Positions 9,904 to 18,594 of a stretch of 51,790 bases of DNA are shown in pieces. The notes under the pieces were generated by a model, which did no database searches, was not told the DNA's origin, and worked only from the letters and a program-made list of their open reading frames with translations. Origin of the DNA: Stieleria tagensis (GTDB lineage Bacteria; Planctomycetota; Planctomycetia; Pirellulales; Pirellulaceae). How positions within the stretch are numbered: the first letter of the stretch is position 1; the number at the start of each line of letters is the position of its first letter. The position numbers and the translations under genes were made by a program. The stretch lies in NCBI RefSeq assembly GCF_024129865.1, contig NZ_JAMYFE010000093.1:1-51790 (forward strand), in the 5' to 3' direction.

Positions 9904-10686
9904 CTAGCGTCGTGACCACCACGCCGGGGAGGAAAACCGCTGAGCCGTGATTTCCTCTGCCCTTGATCGCTCTGAATCGCTCGCCGCACCTGTCTGGAAG
10001 TTCACCGCCAGCAAGGCTCCGATCTGCTGGCTCAGTCGCTGCACCAGATCCCCGTGTTCGATTTGCACCGAGGTCAGATCAAAGACACCGGGTAATTCCG
10101 GTGCGAACTCACTGGCACGCAGCAGCAGACTGCCGTGCTGCAAGACCGCGCGTTTGCTGCGGCGCTGGGCACTGCCCAGGACCTTGTAGCCGCTGACGAT
10201 CAAATCTTCGGCGGTGCGTCGCTGAAAGCACAAGAACGAGTCCTCCCCAGGCCAGCGCGGATGGCCGTCACCATAACGGCGTGCGGTCACGCCAAACTGG
10301 CTTAACACCGACGCGATCGCTAAATGCACGCCGTGATACAACTCCGTCCGCGCCCCGTGATCGCGGGCTGGGACCGGGACGGTCAAACTGTAGGTCAACT
10401 CATGATGATGCAAAATCGCGCCGCCGCCGGTCGATCGCCGCACCCGCTCGAGCGTCTGAAACCGAGGCGACGAGTCGCGATGCGACTGGAAATAGCCCAA
10501 CGACAATGTCGGCGATGCCCAGGTGTAAAACCGTAGCGTCGGTTCTGTCGCAACACCGCCAATCCCCGCGGCGCCCGCGACCGCCGCACTGTCGACAGAC
10601 TCCAGAATCGCTTGGTCCAGCGACATGTTCCCGGCCGCTGATCCCGGCTCGGGCAACAACAACCGACCGCGTGCCCCCAGCGTCAT
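9904..10686 (-). CDS. Lipoate/octanoate transfer enzyme, LipM/LplA family
   Basis: This 260-residue protein has the lipoate ligase/octanoyltransferase signature R-R-S-T-G-G-G-A-I-L-H at 83-93, then SGYKVLGSAQRR with the substrate-binding Lys near 168, and VLQHGSLLL near 181. A Cys at 153 (SFLCFQRR) lies where LipM-type octanoyltransferases keep their catalytic Cys, which favours LipM over a true LplA; that call is inference. Its ATG at 10686 overlaps the TGA of gcvPB. As the last gene of the glycine cleavage operon it most likely attaches octanoate or lipoate to the GcvH lysine. No lipA (lipoyl synthase) is in the window. Confidence 0.85.
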   Translation of the reverse strand: MTLGARGRLLLPEPGSAAGNMSLDQAILESVDSAAVAGAAGIGGVATEPTLRFYTWASPTLSLGYFQSHRDSSPRFQTLERVRRSTGGGAILHHHELTYSLTVPVPARDHGARTELYHGVHLAIASVLSQFGVTARRYGDGHPRWPGEDSFLCFQRRTAEDLIVSGYKVLGSAQRRSKRAVLQHGSLLLRASEFAPELPGVFDLTSVQIEHGDLVQRLSQQIGALLAVNFQTGAASDSERSRAEEITAQRFSSPAWWSRR

Positions 10687-12143
10687 GATTCCTCGCTGTT
10701 CCAACGCAAGATCGGCTTCCGCGCCGCTGCCACATCGTCGGGACGACTGATCACGGTCGAATGCGGTGCCAGTTCGATGGTGTCGCCCGTTTCTTCAGTG
10801 ATTCGGAACAGCGCCTCGGCAAACGCATCGAGCGTCTCTTTGCTCTCGGTCTCGGTCGGTTCCACCATCACGGCTTCATCGACGACCAATGGGAAATAAA
10901 CCGTCGGCGCATGGAACCCATAGTCCAACAACCGCTTGGCCAAATCCATCGCCGACAAATGCTTTTCTTTTCGCAACCGCGTCGCCGAGGCCACGAATTC
11001 GTGCATGCATCGATCACCGTGAGGAACATCCAAGATGTGCCGGACTTTGCTGAGCAGGTAGTTGGCACCCAACAAGGCGTCTTCGCTGACGCGGCGCAGC
11101 CCTTCTTTGCCGTAGGTGCGGATGTAGATGTAGGCTCGGGCCAAAACACCGACGTTACCAAAGAAACTGCGAACGCGTCCGATCGATTTGGTTGGCGTCA
11201 CGCAGCGGTATTCATCGCCGTCCTTTTCCACGACCGGGCCGGGCAAATAATCAGCCAAGAAATCGCGGACACAAATCGGTCCCGCCCCCGGTCCACCGCC
11301 ACCGTGCGGCCCCGAAAACGTCTTGTGCGGATTGAAGTGCATTAGGTCCGCACCAAAGTCACCGGGGCGTGTGATCCCCAGAATGGCATTCATGTTGGCG
11401 CCGTCCAAGTAGATCAAACCACCCGCTGAATGCACCAAGTCGGCGATCTCCTGAACTTGCGAATCAAACAACCCCAACGTGTTCGGATTGGTCAGCATGA
11501 ACACGGCGGTTTTGTCATCCAGCTTGCTTTTCAAATCTTCGACATCCACCAATCCGTTGGCACCGCTCTTGACGGTCCGTGTGGAAAAACCGGCGATCTG
11601 GGCGCTGGCCGGGTTGGTGCCGTGAGCCGAATCGGCGGTCAACACCACCGTTCGCTCGGTTTCACCGCGCTCGGCAAAGTACGCCGCGGCGACAAACAAC
11701 GCGGTCAGTTCACCATGGGCACCGGCAGCCGGCTGCAACGACACGCCGGGTAATCCGGCGATCTCGCCGAGCATCTGTTGCAGTTCATACAACATCTGTA
11801 ACACACCGGGGATCGACCGGTCGCTTTGCAACGGGTGCACATCGACCAACCCCGGCAGCGAAGCCATTCGCTCGTTCCGCTTGGGGTTGTATTTCATCGT
11901 GCACGACCCGAGCGGATAGAAGTGCGTGTCGACGCTCATGTTCAACGTCGACAAATTCACAAAGTGACGGACGACGTCGCCTTCGGCCAGTTCCGGCAAC
12001 GGCGGCGGCGCGTCGGCCAGCTGGTCGGCTGGCAACAGCGATGTGGCTGATTCCGCAGTGGTCGGCAGTGCCGGCAAATGATGTGCCCGGCGACCGCTGC
12101 GACTCATTTCAAACAGTAGTTTGGTGGCTTGTTGGTTTCGCAT
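10683..12143 (-). CDS. gcvPB: Glycine dehydrogenase (decarboxylating) subunit 2
   Basis: The 486-residue protein has the PLP site H-F-N-P-H-K-T-F-S-G-P-H-G-G-G-G, with the Schiff-base Lys at 274, and the Ser/Thr- and Gly-rich phosphate-binding regions of P-protein. It is the C-terminal half of the two-subunit P-protein, which decarboxylates glycine and passes the aminomethyl group to the lipoyl arm of GcvH. It sits 12 bp after gcvPA and overlaps the next gene by four bases. Its length matches the usual 480-510 residues. The split form is typical of many bacteria and archaea; E. coli has a single fused chain. Confidence 0.95.
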   Translation of the reverse strand: MRNQQATKLLFEMSRSGRRAHHLPALPTTAESATSLLPADQLADAPPPLPELAEGDVVRHFVNLSTLNMSVDTHFYPLGSCTMKYNPKRNERMASLPGLVDVHPLQSDRSIPGVLQMLYELQQMLGEIAGLPGVSLQPAAGAHGELTALFVAAAYFAERGETERTVVLTADSAHGTNPASAQIAGFSTRTVKSGANGLVDVEDLKSKLDDKTAVFMLTNPNTLGLFDSQVQEIADLVHSAGGLIYLDGANMNAILGITRPGDFGADLMHFNPHKTFSGPHGGGGPGAGPICVRDFLADYLPGPVVEKDGDEYRCVTPTKSIGRVRSFFGNVGVLARAYIYIRTYGKEGLRRVSEDALLGANYLLSKVRHILDVPHGDRCMHEFVASATRLRKEKHLSAMDLAKRLLDYGFHAPTVYFPLVVDEAVMVEPTETESKETLDAFAEALFRITEETGDTIELAPHSTVISRPDDVAAARKPILRWNSEES

Positions 12144-12155
12144 TGGAAGGGTTCC

Positions 12156-13538
12156 TTAGAGGGTTTGCGCCAGCTGGTTCGATCGCGCCGCCGAAGCCGA
12201 CTCGATCACTTCCATCAAGCGATCCAGTTCCGCCTCGGTTCGTTTCTCGGTGACGGCCACCAGAAAACAATCCGAATACTGTGAATCCATCGGTGCCAAC
12301 GGCACACCGGCCAACACCCCCTGATCCTGGGCATGGTTCAACAATGCTTCGACATCATTTTCGCGGTCACGTACCAAGAACTCTTTGAACACCGGCCCGG
12401 CGTGGACCAATTCGAATCGTTCACTGGCCGCAAACCGCTCACGTGCCAGATTGGTTTTGACCACACAATGTTCGGCGGTCTCCTTCAAACCCTGTGGCCC
12501 TAGCAGGCTCAGGTAAACGGTTGCCCGCAGCGCCAGCAGTGTCTGATTGCTACAGATATTGCTGGTCGCTTTCTCGCGACGGATATGCTGTTCACGAGTT
12601 TGCAAGGTCAACACCCAACAGCGTTTGCCGCGGCGATCGGTGGTCTGGCCGGCAATCCGTCCCGGCATCCGTCGCATCAACTCTTTGCGACAGGCGATGA
12701 TCCCTAGATAGGGTCCGCCATACTGCAGCGGATTACCCAGACACTGGCCTTCGGCAACCGCGATGTCGACACCCAGGTCACCGGGTCGTTTCAGCAGTCC
12801 GACACTGATCGGATCAAACGACTGAATCACCAGCGCGCCGGCGGCATGCGCGGCATCCGCGATCTGCTGAACCTGTTCCAGTCGCCCATAAAAATTGGGG
12901 TGCTGAACCAAGACACATGCGGTCTGGTCATCGATCGCGTCGATCAACGCTTCGCTGGTCCCCGATTCACCCGACGGCACAACGACCAGTTCGGCATCAA
13001 TGTTTTGCAGATAGGCTTCCAAGATGTCACGGTATTCCGGGTGCACCGCGTCACTGGTGATCACCTTGGAGCGTTTTTTGACGATCGACAACGCCATCAA
13101 GACGGCTTCGGTGGCGGCCGAACCGCCGTCGTACAAACTGGCATTGCTGACGTCCAATCCGGTGATCTGGCTGACCAGCGTCTCGTACTCAAACATCACC
13201 TGCAGGTTGCCCTGGCTGACTTCCGCTTGATAGGGCGTGTACGACGTGTAGTACTCGCCACGCGAAGCCATTTCATCGACCACCGCCGGTATGAAGTGGT
13301 CATAGGCACCACCACCCATGAAGCAGATGTGGCTCGACACCGACGCGTTGCCCGCAGAGAGTCGGCGCAAATCTCGCTCCAGCGACATTTCGTCGGCCGC
13401 CGCTGGCAAATCCAACGGGCGTTTCATCTGCAACGCCGCAGGGACTTGAACATCGATGATCTCTTGAATCGATGTGGCACCGATCGCGCGCAACATTTCG
13501 CGTCGATCGTCCTCGGTATGGAACAGGTAACCGTTCAT
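12156..13538 (-). CDS. gcvPA: Glycine dehydrogenase (decarboxylating) subunit 1
   Basis: This 460-residue protein is the N-terminal half of split P-protein. Conserved landmarks include FMGGGAYDHFIPAVVDEM, YTPYQAEVSQGNLQVMFEYETLVSQ (in part), NASLYDGGSAATEAVLMA and RREKATSNICSNQTLLAL. It lacks the PLP lysine, which lies in the other subunit (gcvPB). The two form a heterotetramer in the glycine cleavage complex. The ATG at 13538 starts MNGYLFHTED. It stands 56 bp downstream of gcvH and 12 bp upstream of gcvPB, inside one transcription unit. Confidence 0.95.
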   Translation of the reverse strand: MNGYLFHTEDDRREMLRAIGATSIQEIIDVQVPAALQMKRPLDLPAAADEMSLERDLRRLSAGNASVSSHICFMGGGAYDHFIPAVVDEMASRGEYYTSYTPYQAEVSQGNLQVMFEYETLVSQITGLDVSNASLYDGGSAATEAVLMALSIVKKRSKVITSDAVHPEYRDILEAYLQNIDAELVVVPSGESGTSEALIDAIDDQTACVLVQHPNFYGRLEQVQQIADAAHAAGALVIQSFDPISVGLLKRPGDLGVDIAVAEGQCLGNPLQYGGPYLGIIACRKELMRRMPGRIAGQTTDRRGKRCWVLTLQTREQHIRREKATSNICSNQTLLALRATVYLSLLGPQGLKETAEHCVVKTNLARERFAASERFELVHAGPVFKEFLVRDRENDVEALLNHAQDQGVLAGVPLAPMDSQYSDCFLVAVTEKRTEAELDRLMEVIESASAARSNQLAQTL

Positions 13539-13594
13539 GGAGTGTCTAGAAAGTAGAGTGGAAAATCGGAGTCAGTCGTCAATCCCGGTCGCGA

Positions 13595-13996
13595 TCAACC
13601 GGATTCGGAGCACTGCTTTTGGTAGGCGGCATGGTCCATCAAGGAACCGAGTGCCGAGTCGTCATCAACCTTGACTTTAATGATCCATCCATAGTCGTAC
13701 GGGTCGTCATTCAGCCCGTCTAAGTTGTCCGGCAAATCGCTGTGGACATCGATCACTTCGCCCCCGACCGGGCTGTACAACGGGCTGACCGCTTTGACCG
13801 ATTCGACTTCACCGAATTCATCGCCGGCACCGAGCTGCTTGCCAACTTCGGGAAGGTCCATGTAGACCAGATCGTTGAGTTGTTCGATGGCGAAGCCCGA
13901 AATACCGATGGTCGCGATTTTTTGACCGCCGTCTTCGCTGATGTCGACCCACTCATGAGTCTCGGCATACAGTAGTTTGCTCTTGTCGCGTGACAC
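13595..13996 (-). CDS. gcvH: Glycine cleavage system H protein
   Basis: The 133-residue H protein carries the lipoylation site in E-V-E-S-V-K-A-V, Lys 68, and the family sequence HEWVDI near residue 14. The lipoyl arm shuttles the aminomethyl intermediate among the P, T and L proteins. The start codon is GTG at 13996 (MSRDKSKLLYAETHEWV), the only reasonable start. It lies 55 bp downstream of gcvT and 56 bp upstream of gcvPA. The lipoyl-transfer gene at the end of the operon is the likely enzyme that loads Lys 68. The L protein (dihydrolipoamide dehydrogenase) is not in the window. Confidence 0.95.
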   Translation of the reverse strand: MSRDKSKLLYAETHEWVDISEDGGQKIATIGISGFAIEQLNDLVYMDLPEVGKQLGAGDEFGEVESVKAVSPLYSPVGGEVIDVHSDLPDNLDGLNDDPYDYGWIIKVKVDDDSALGSLMDHAAYQKQCSESG

Positions 13997-14051
13997 GTTG
14001 TCGATTCCTTATCGAGGGGGTAATGGATGAATTGAAATCAGGTGAATCGGT

Positions 14052-15191
14052 TCAGTTGGTTTTAGCGCGACGGTAGAACGGCAACTTAGTAAGCGTCGCC
14101 GGCGACCGTTTACCGCGAATGTCGATTTCATAGTCTGACTGGTCGGCTTTGTCGGCATCGACCATCGCCATCGCGATCGGGCGCCCCAGTGTGGGCGACG
14201 GACCACCGCTCGTGATCGTCCCGATCGCCGTGCCGTCGGAATCCAAAACGATCGAACCCTCGCGCGCCGGACGCTTTCCAGCCGGCAACAATCCGATCCG
14301 GACTTGTTTCACACCGTCCGCTTTGACTTGGGCAATCGCATCGCGGCCGATGAAGTCGCGGTCTTTGAAATTACAGGCAAACCCTAAACCCGCCGAAATC
14401 GGATCGATCGACTCGTTCAGCTCATGACCGTACAAGGGCATTCCGGCTTCCATCCGCAAGGTGTCGCGAGCCCCCAACCCGGCAGCGGCAAACCCCAGAT
14501 CTCGCCCGGCCAACAAAATATTCTCCCAAACCCGATTGGCGTCTTCGGCCCGCACCACCAATTCGATCCCGTCTTCGCCGGTGTATCCGGTGCGACTGAC
14601 AATCACCGGTTTTGAAAATTGGTCCGTGATTCGGGCTTGGTAATACTTCAACCGCGTGGGGTCAAACGTGAACAGCCGCTTGCACGTTTCCATTGCCAAC
14701 GGCCCCTGCACGGCAATCATCGCGGTCAATTCCGTGCGATCGGAAAACGTGACCCGGGGGAAATCATCCAGATGCTGCTTGATCCACTGGACGATCTTGG
14801 CGCGATTCGATGCGTTGACCACCAGAAAGTGATACTGAGTTTCGCTGGGCGTTTTGAGATGCGACACCAACACGTCATCCAACACGCCCCCGTCAGGGTT
14901 GCAAACCATTGCGTAACGCACACCGCCGATCGGCAGATCCGTGACGCGGCGTGTCAACAAGCGGTCCAGCAATTCCGCACTGCCCTGGCCGTCGAATCGC
15001 AAACGCCCCATGTGAGAAACGTCGAACAGCGCCGCAGCGGTACGACAAGCCGTGTGCTCACTGACGATCGAGTCGTACTGGATCGGCATTTCGTAGCCGG
15101 CAAACGGGACCATTTTGGCGCCGGCACTGCGATGCCAACGGTCCAGCGGCGTTGCGGCGAGCGGTTGTGATTCAGATGGGGCCGGGCTCAT
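14052..15191 (-). CDS. gcvT: Glycine cleavage system aminomethyltransferase (T protein)
   Basis: The 379-residue T protein has the N-terminal sequence GAKMVPFAGYEMPIQY, the motif FDVSHMGRLRF with the folate-site region, and the GYTGEDGIEL loop. It transfers the methylene group from the H-protein arm to tetrahydrofolate and releases ammonia. The ATG at 15191 was chosen for the usual GcvT length. It is the first gene of the operon gcvT-gcvH-gcvPA-gcvPB-lipM-like, all on the minus strand with gaps of at most 56 bp. Confidence 0.95.
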   Translation of the reverse strand: MSPAPSESQPLAATPLDRWHRSAGAKMVPFAGYEMPIQYDSIVSEHTACRTAAALFDVSHMGRLRFDGQGSAELLDRLLTRRVTDLPIGGVRYAMVCNPDGGVLDDVLVSHLKTPSETQYHFLVVNASNRAKIVQWIKQHLDDFPRVTFSDRTELTAMIAVQGPLAMETCKRLFTFDPTRLKYYQARITDQFSKPVIVSRTGYTGEDGIELVVRAEDANRVWENILLAGRDLGFAAAGLGARDTLRMEAGMPLYGHELNESIDPISAGLGFACNFKDRDFIGRDAIAQVKADGVKQVRIGLLPAGKRPAREGSIVLDSDGTAIGTITSGGPSPTLGRPIAMAMVDADKADQSDYEIDIRGKRSPATLTKLPFYRRAKTN

Positions 15192-15520
15192 GCGTCACTC
15201 TGAAGGATCGTGGATGCGGTGCGTCAGTGCTGCGGTGCGTCGTCGAAAGATCCTGCGCTCCTGCATGGCAGATTCTTAGGCACCCATCGCCAAACGCAGC
15301 CTCGATCCCCGCCGGTGCATCCCCCCGCGGTCCAGGGGGACCGACCAGGCGATTCTAGCGGTAGAGCAAGCTTCGAAAGCGGGGCCAACATGTCAACGAA
15401 CGGTGTAACCGCCAAGTGTATCGACGGCTGCAATCACGTTCTAGGGTCACCACCACGCTGGAATTGATTCGGGCAAGATTCTTTGTGTTACGGCACCACA
15501 ATCGCGCCCCAGGAGCCCCC
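15192..15520. other. Upstream region of the glycine cleavage operon, no gene seen
   Basis: This 329-bp region lies between the gcvT start and the end of the RNase R gene. It should hold the gcv promoter. On the minus strand a perfect TTGACA hexamer is present at 15391-15396, but no clear -10 follows at 16-18 bp. I looked for a glycine riboswitch by its conserved core and found no convincing match. No supported gene. Confidence 0.35.
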
Positions 15521-17794
15521 TCATTTACGGCGTTTCCGTTTCCCCGCTTGCCGACGATCCTTTTTCCGTTTGCCCTTGTACAGCGACTCTTTGCCGGCAC
15601 TCTGACCGGGTTTCCCCTGCCGATCGTTGGGGTTGCTATTTCCCACCGAGTGGTTTTTCACAGGTTCGAAAAACAACTGTCGCTGCGTCAGATCGACACG
15701 GCTGACTTTGACCGTCAATTGGTCGCCCAACCGATAGCGGTTGTGCGCCTTGAATCCGACCAGCATTTGGCCGCGCCGTTCGAACCGGTATTGATCATGC
15801 GGCAACTGGTCGACACTCACATAGCCGCTGACCGGTAGTTTGACACAGCGTGCCAAGAAACCGTCGGCAAAGACGCGACTGACGACAGCCGGCATCGTCT
15901 GACCAATGTGCTTTTTCAAAAAGTGCAACAGTTTCAATTCTGTCAATTCACGCTCGGCCTGGGCCGCATTGCGTTCCATGTCACTACAGTGCTGGCCCAA
16001 CTGCAGCACGGTGCCATAGGCATCATCGGGTGTCTTTTCACCAGCCCACAGGCGATCAATCAACCGATGCACGGTCAGATCGGGATAGCGACGAATGGGG
16101 CTGGTGAAATGGCAATAGTGCTGCATGTCCAGCGCATAATGGCCGTCGGTCTGCGGCCCATAGACCGCCTTGTTCATGCTTTTGAGCACGGCAAAGTTGA
16201 CTGCGTCTTCCAACGGCGTCCCGGCCACGCGATCGAGCACCGCTTGAATCTCGAACCGGCTTTCGACCGATTCAATCCCCAATCCCAAATCGCGCACAAA
16301 ATTTGACAACTGGCGCAACTTGCGGCGTTCCGGCGGCGGGTGAATCCGGTGAAGAAAATTGTACTCGGCATCGTCTAACCAAGCCGCAACCGCTTGGTTG
16401 GCGGCCAGCATGAATTCTTCGATGACCTGATGGCTTTCCGTGTTCTCGGTGCGATAGGCGCCTTTGACTTTGCCGCTGCGATCAAACTCCAATTTGACTT
16501 CGGGCATGTCCATCGAAATCGCACCGCCTTTGAATCGGCGTTTGCGAATCATCATCGCCAGCGTGTGCATGTCGGCCAGCAATTCGCAGACCGGCGGACC
16601 AAGCTTCTCGCGATAGGCATCGGGACTGTCCAAGAACTGATCGACTTGGCCGTAGTGCAACCGCATGTCACTGCGGATCACGCTATTGTGGACTTCGGTA
16701 TGTGTGACAATGCCCTCGTCGGTCATCTCGATCTCGACGGTCTTGGCCAAGCGAACTTTCTCGGGCTGCAGGCTGGCCAAGTGGTTGCTGATGATCTCTG
16801 GGACCATCGGGATCACACGACCGGGCAGATAGACACTGGTGGCTCGTCGTCGCGCTTCTTCGTCCAACTTGCTACCCGGGCGAACAAAATAGCCGACATC
16901 GGCGATGTGCACCCACAACCGCCAACGCCCGCCTTCTTCACGGCTGAGCGAGATCGCATCGTCAAAGTCACGGGCGTCAAAGGGATCGATCGTGATCGTT
17001 AACTTGTCGGTCAAATCCAAGCGATCCGCCGGCGTATTTTCTTCGTCGAATTCATCGGCGCGCTGCCGCGCCTCGGCGATCACATCCTCGGGGAACTCGT
17101 CCGGCAACCCGTACTGACGCATGATGGTCAGGGTGTCGATGCCGGGGTTGTTCCGACTGCCCAATTTCTCCAGCAACACCGCTTCGCCGCTGCGCCCTTT
17201 CTCGCCAGGGAACGCCACGACCTCGACAAACACTTTGTCGTCATTGGCCAGCGGCAACCCTTGGATGTCGCCGATGTAGACCGGTGCCTCGTGTGGCGTG
17301 CCATCCAAAAAGACGGCCGGCTTGCCATCGATCAGGTTGAACGTGCCGGTGAACTGACGCCGCGCCCGCTGCACGACCTCCGTCACGCTGGCTTCGTTGC
17401 CGCCGCGTCTTCCGGGGCGTAGTTTGACTTCGACCAAATCGCCCTCGAGGGCCCCGCCGGTTTGGCCGGGGGGAACAAACAGGTCCTCTGTCAACGCACC
17501 ATCGCCCGAGTCACCGGGCCGCACGAACCCAAACTCGCCACCAGCAGCGGTTCGAAACACGCCGCGAATCCGGTCCAGCGGCCCCCCCACAGCGCCGGTG
17601 CTGATCACCAAATGGTTCGATCCATAGACCAATCGCCCCTCTAAAACCAACTGCTTGATTGTCCGCCGCAGTTCCCGGTACTCGTCCGGCCCCAGCTTCA
17701 ATGTCTCAGCGATTTGCTTCGGTTTACTGGGGCGATACTCCGGCGACACGACCAATCGCATCACGCGATCGGATAATTCTTGTGATATTTCCAT
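15521..17794 (-). CDS. rnr: Ribonuclease R (RNase II/RNB family 3'-5' exoribonuclease)
   Basis: The 757-residue protein has a helix-turn-helix-like N-terminal region (1-60), cold-shock-like OB domains (about 75-210), an RNB catalytic domain from about 255, and a C-terminal S1 domain (about 635-720). The active-site aspartates appear as T-I-D-P-F-D-A-R-D-F-D-D, giving D270, D276, D278 and D279, the spacing seen in RNase II/R. The last 25 residues are very basic (K/R-rich), as in RNase R rather than RNase II. It degrades structured RNA from the 3' end in the cytoplasm. It stands alone, 104 bp from the neighbouring methyltransferase gene. Confidence 0.93.
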   Translation of the reverse strand: MEISQELSDRVMRLVVSPEYRPSKPKQIAETLKLGPDEYRELRRTIKQLVLEGRLVYGSNHLVISTGAVGGPLDRIRGVFRTAAGGEFGFVRPGDSGDGALTEDLFVPPGQTGGALEGDLVEVKLRPGRRGGNEASVTEVVQRARRQFTGTFNLIDGKPAVFLDGTPHEAPVYIGDIQGLPLANDDKVFVEVVAFPGEKGRSGEAVLLEKLGSRNNPGIDTLTIMRQYGLPDEFPEDVIAEARQRADEFDEENTPADRLDLTDKLTITIDPFDARDFDDAISLSREEGGRWRLWVHIADVGYFVRPGSKLDEEARRRATSVYLPGRVIPMVPEIISNHLASLQPEKVRLAKTVEIEMTDEGIVTHTEVHNSVIRSDMRLHYGQVDQFLDSPDAYREKLGPPVCELLADMHTLAMMIRKRRFKGGAISMDMPEVKLEFDRSGKVKGAYRTENTESHQVIEEFMLAANQAVAAWLDDAEYNFLHRIHPPPERRKLRQLSNFVRDLGLGIESVESRFEIQAVLDRVAGTPLEDAVNFAVLKSMNKAVYGPQTDGHYALDMQHYCHFTSPIRRYPDLTVHRLIDRLWAGEKTPDDAYGTVLQLGQHCSDMERNAAQAERELTELKLLHFLKKHIGQTMPAVVSRVFADGFLARCVKLPVSGYVSVDQLPHDQYRFERRGQMLVGFKAHNRYRLGDQLTVKVSRVDLTQRQLFFEPVKNHSVGNSNPNDRQGKPGQSAGKESLYKGKRKKDRRQAGKRKRRK

Positions 17795-17898
17795 CTACAG
17801 AGAATACCCGATGACCGGGTCGGCGCCCCAGTGGACCAAGTGGCAGCTGGCGGAATACCGCACAGGGTGCCGTTTCAGTCGCGCCCGTTGCACCTGGC

Positions 17899-18594
17899 CT
17901 ACCGGCCCGCGATGGCCGCCAATTTGCCCCAGCGGGTGTCCCACTGGCGGATTTGGAAATGCCGATCGAAACTCTGGCGGATCAATTCCGGTGCAGCCAG
18001 CCACTGCTCGTACGTCACCCGCTCGCGATCGGTCATCGTCGCCAATGCGTCCCCTTTCGCATACAGCTTGCGCATCAGCGGCTGCTCCGTCACGGCATGG
18101 GCAAACACCAAGAACGGTGTCTTCCAGGGCTCGATCACATAGAACCTGCCCTGTGGTTTCAACAGCCCTGCCACACCGGCCAGCGTCCGGTCCAGATCCT
18201 GCGGCAACGACGGCAAGTGATGCAGTCCGCCTTGCACGATCACCACGTCGTATGCCGATCGCTCTAGCGGTAGGTCGGTGCAATCCGCCAAATGCAATTG
18301 AGCCGGACCGTGATACTCCTCCAACAAGCTATCGCTCAGATCGACACCTTCCAGATGCTTAAACCCCATCCGCTCCAGCGCCACCAGACCGTTGCCGCGG
18401 CCACAAAAAATCTCCACAACGCGAGCCTGCTTGTCGATCGATTCAAACCCGAATCGTTTCAGCCGGCCGATGAACTTTGCGATTTCCTGATCCGGGGTCT
18501 CAAACCGCTTGTAGGCGGCTTCCCAAACCGGGTCACAACACAATTGTCCCGCTGCAACATGCCGCACGATTTCCGGCCGCTCTGACTCACTCAT
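17899..18594 (-). CDS. Class I SAM-dependent methyltransferase
   Basis: In this 231-residue protein, motif I reads V-V-E-I-F-C-G-R-G-N-G, close to the E/D-x-G-x-G-x-G of Rossmann methyltransferases, with Cys replacing the first Gly. An acidic loop (GVDLSDSLLEEY) and a motif near VVIVQGGLHHLPSL follow. This resembles UbiE/type-11 methyltransferases. The ATG at 18594 overlaps the TGA of the upstream glycosyltransferase gene by four bases, so it is translated from that transcript. The substrate is unknown. The context (GT2, then this) suggests it methylates a glycan or a lipid-linked sugar, which is inference. Confidence 0.85.
   Translation of the reverse strand: MSESERPEIVRHVAAGQLCCDPVWEAAYKRFETPDQEIAKFIGRLKRFGFESIDKQARVVEIFCGRGNGLVALERMGFKHLEGVDLSDSLLEEYHGPAQLHLADCTDLPLERSAYDVVIVQGGLHHLPSLPQDLDRTLAGVAGLLKPQGRFYVIEPWKTPFLVFAHAVTEQPLMRKLYAKGDALATMTDRERVTYEQWLAAPELIRQSFDRHFQIRQWDTRWGKLAAIAGR

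Noticed and set aside
15192-15520. Possible glycine riboswitch upstream of gcvT
   Set aside because: The conserved glycine-aptamer core was not found on the minus strand; only a lone TTGACA is visible.
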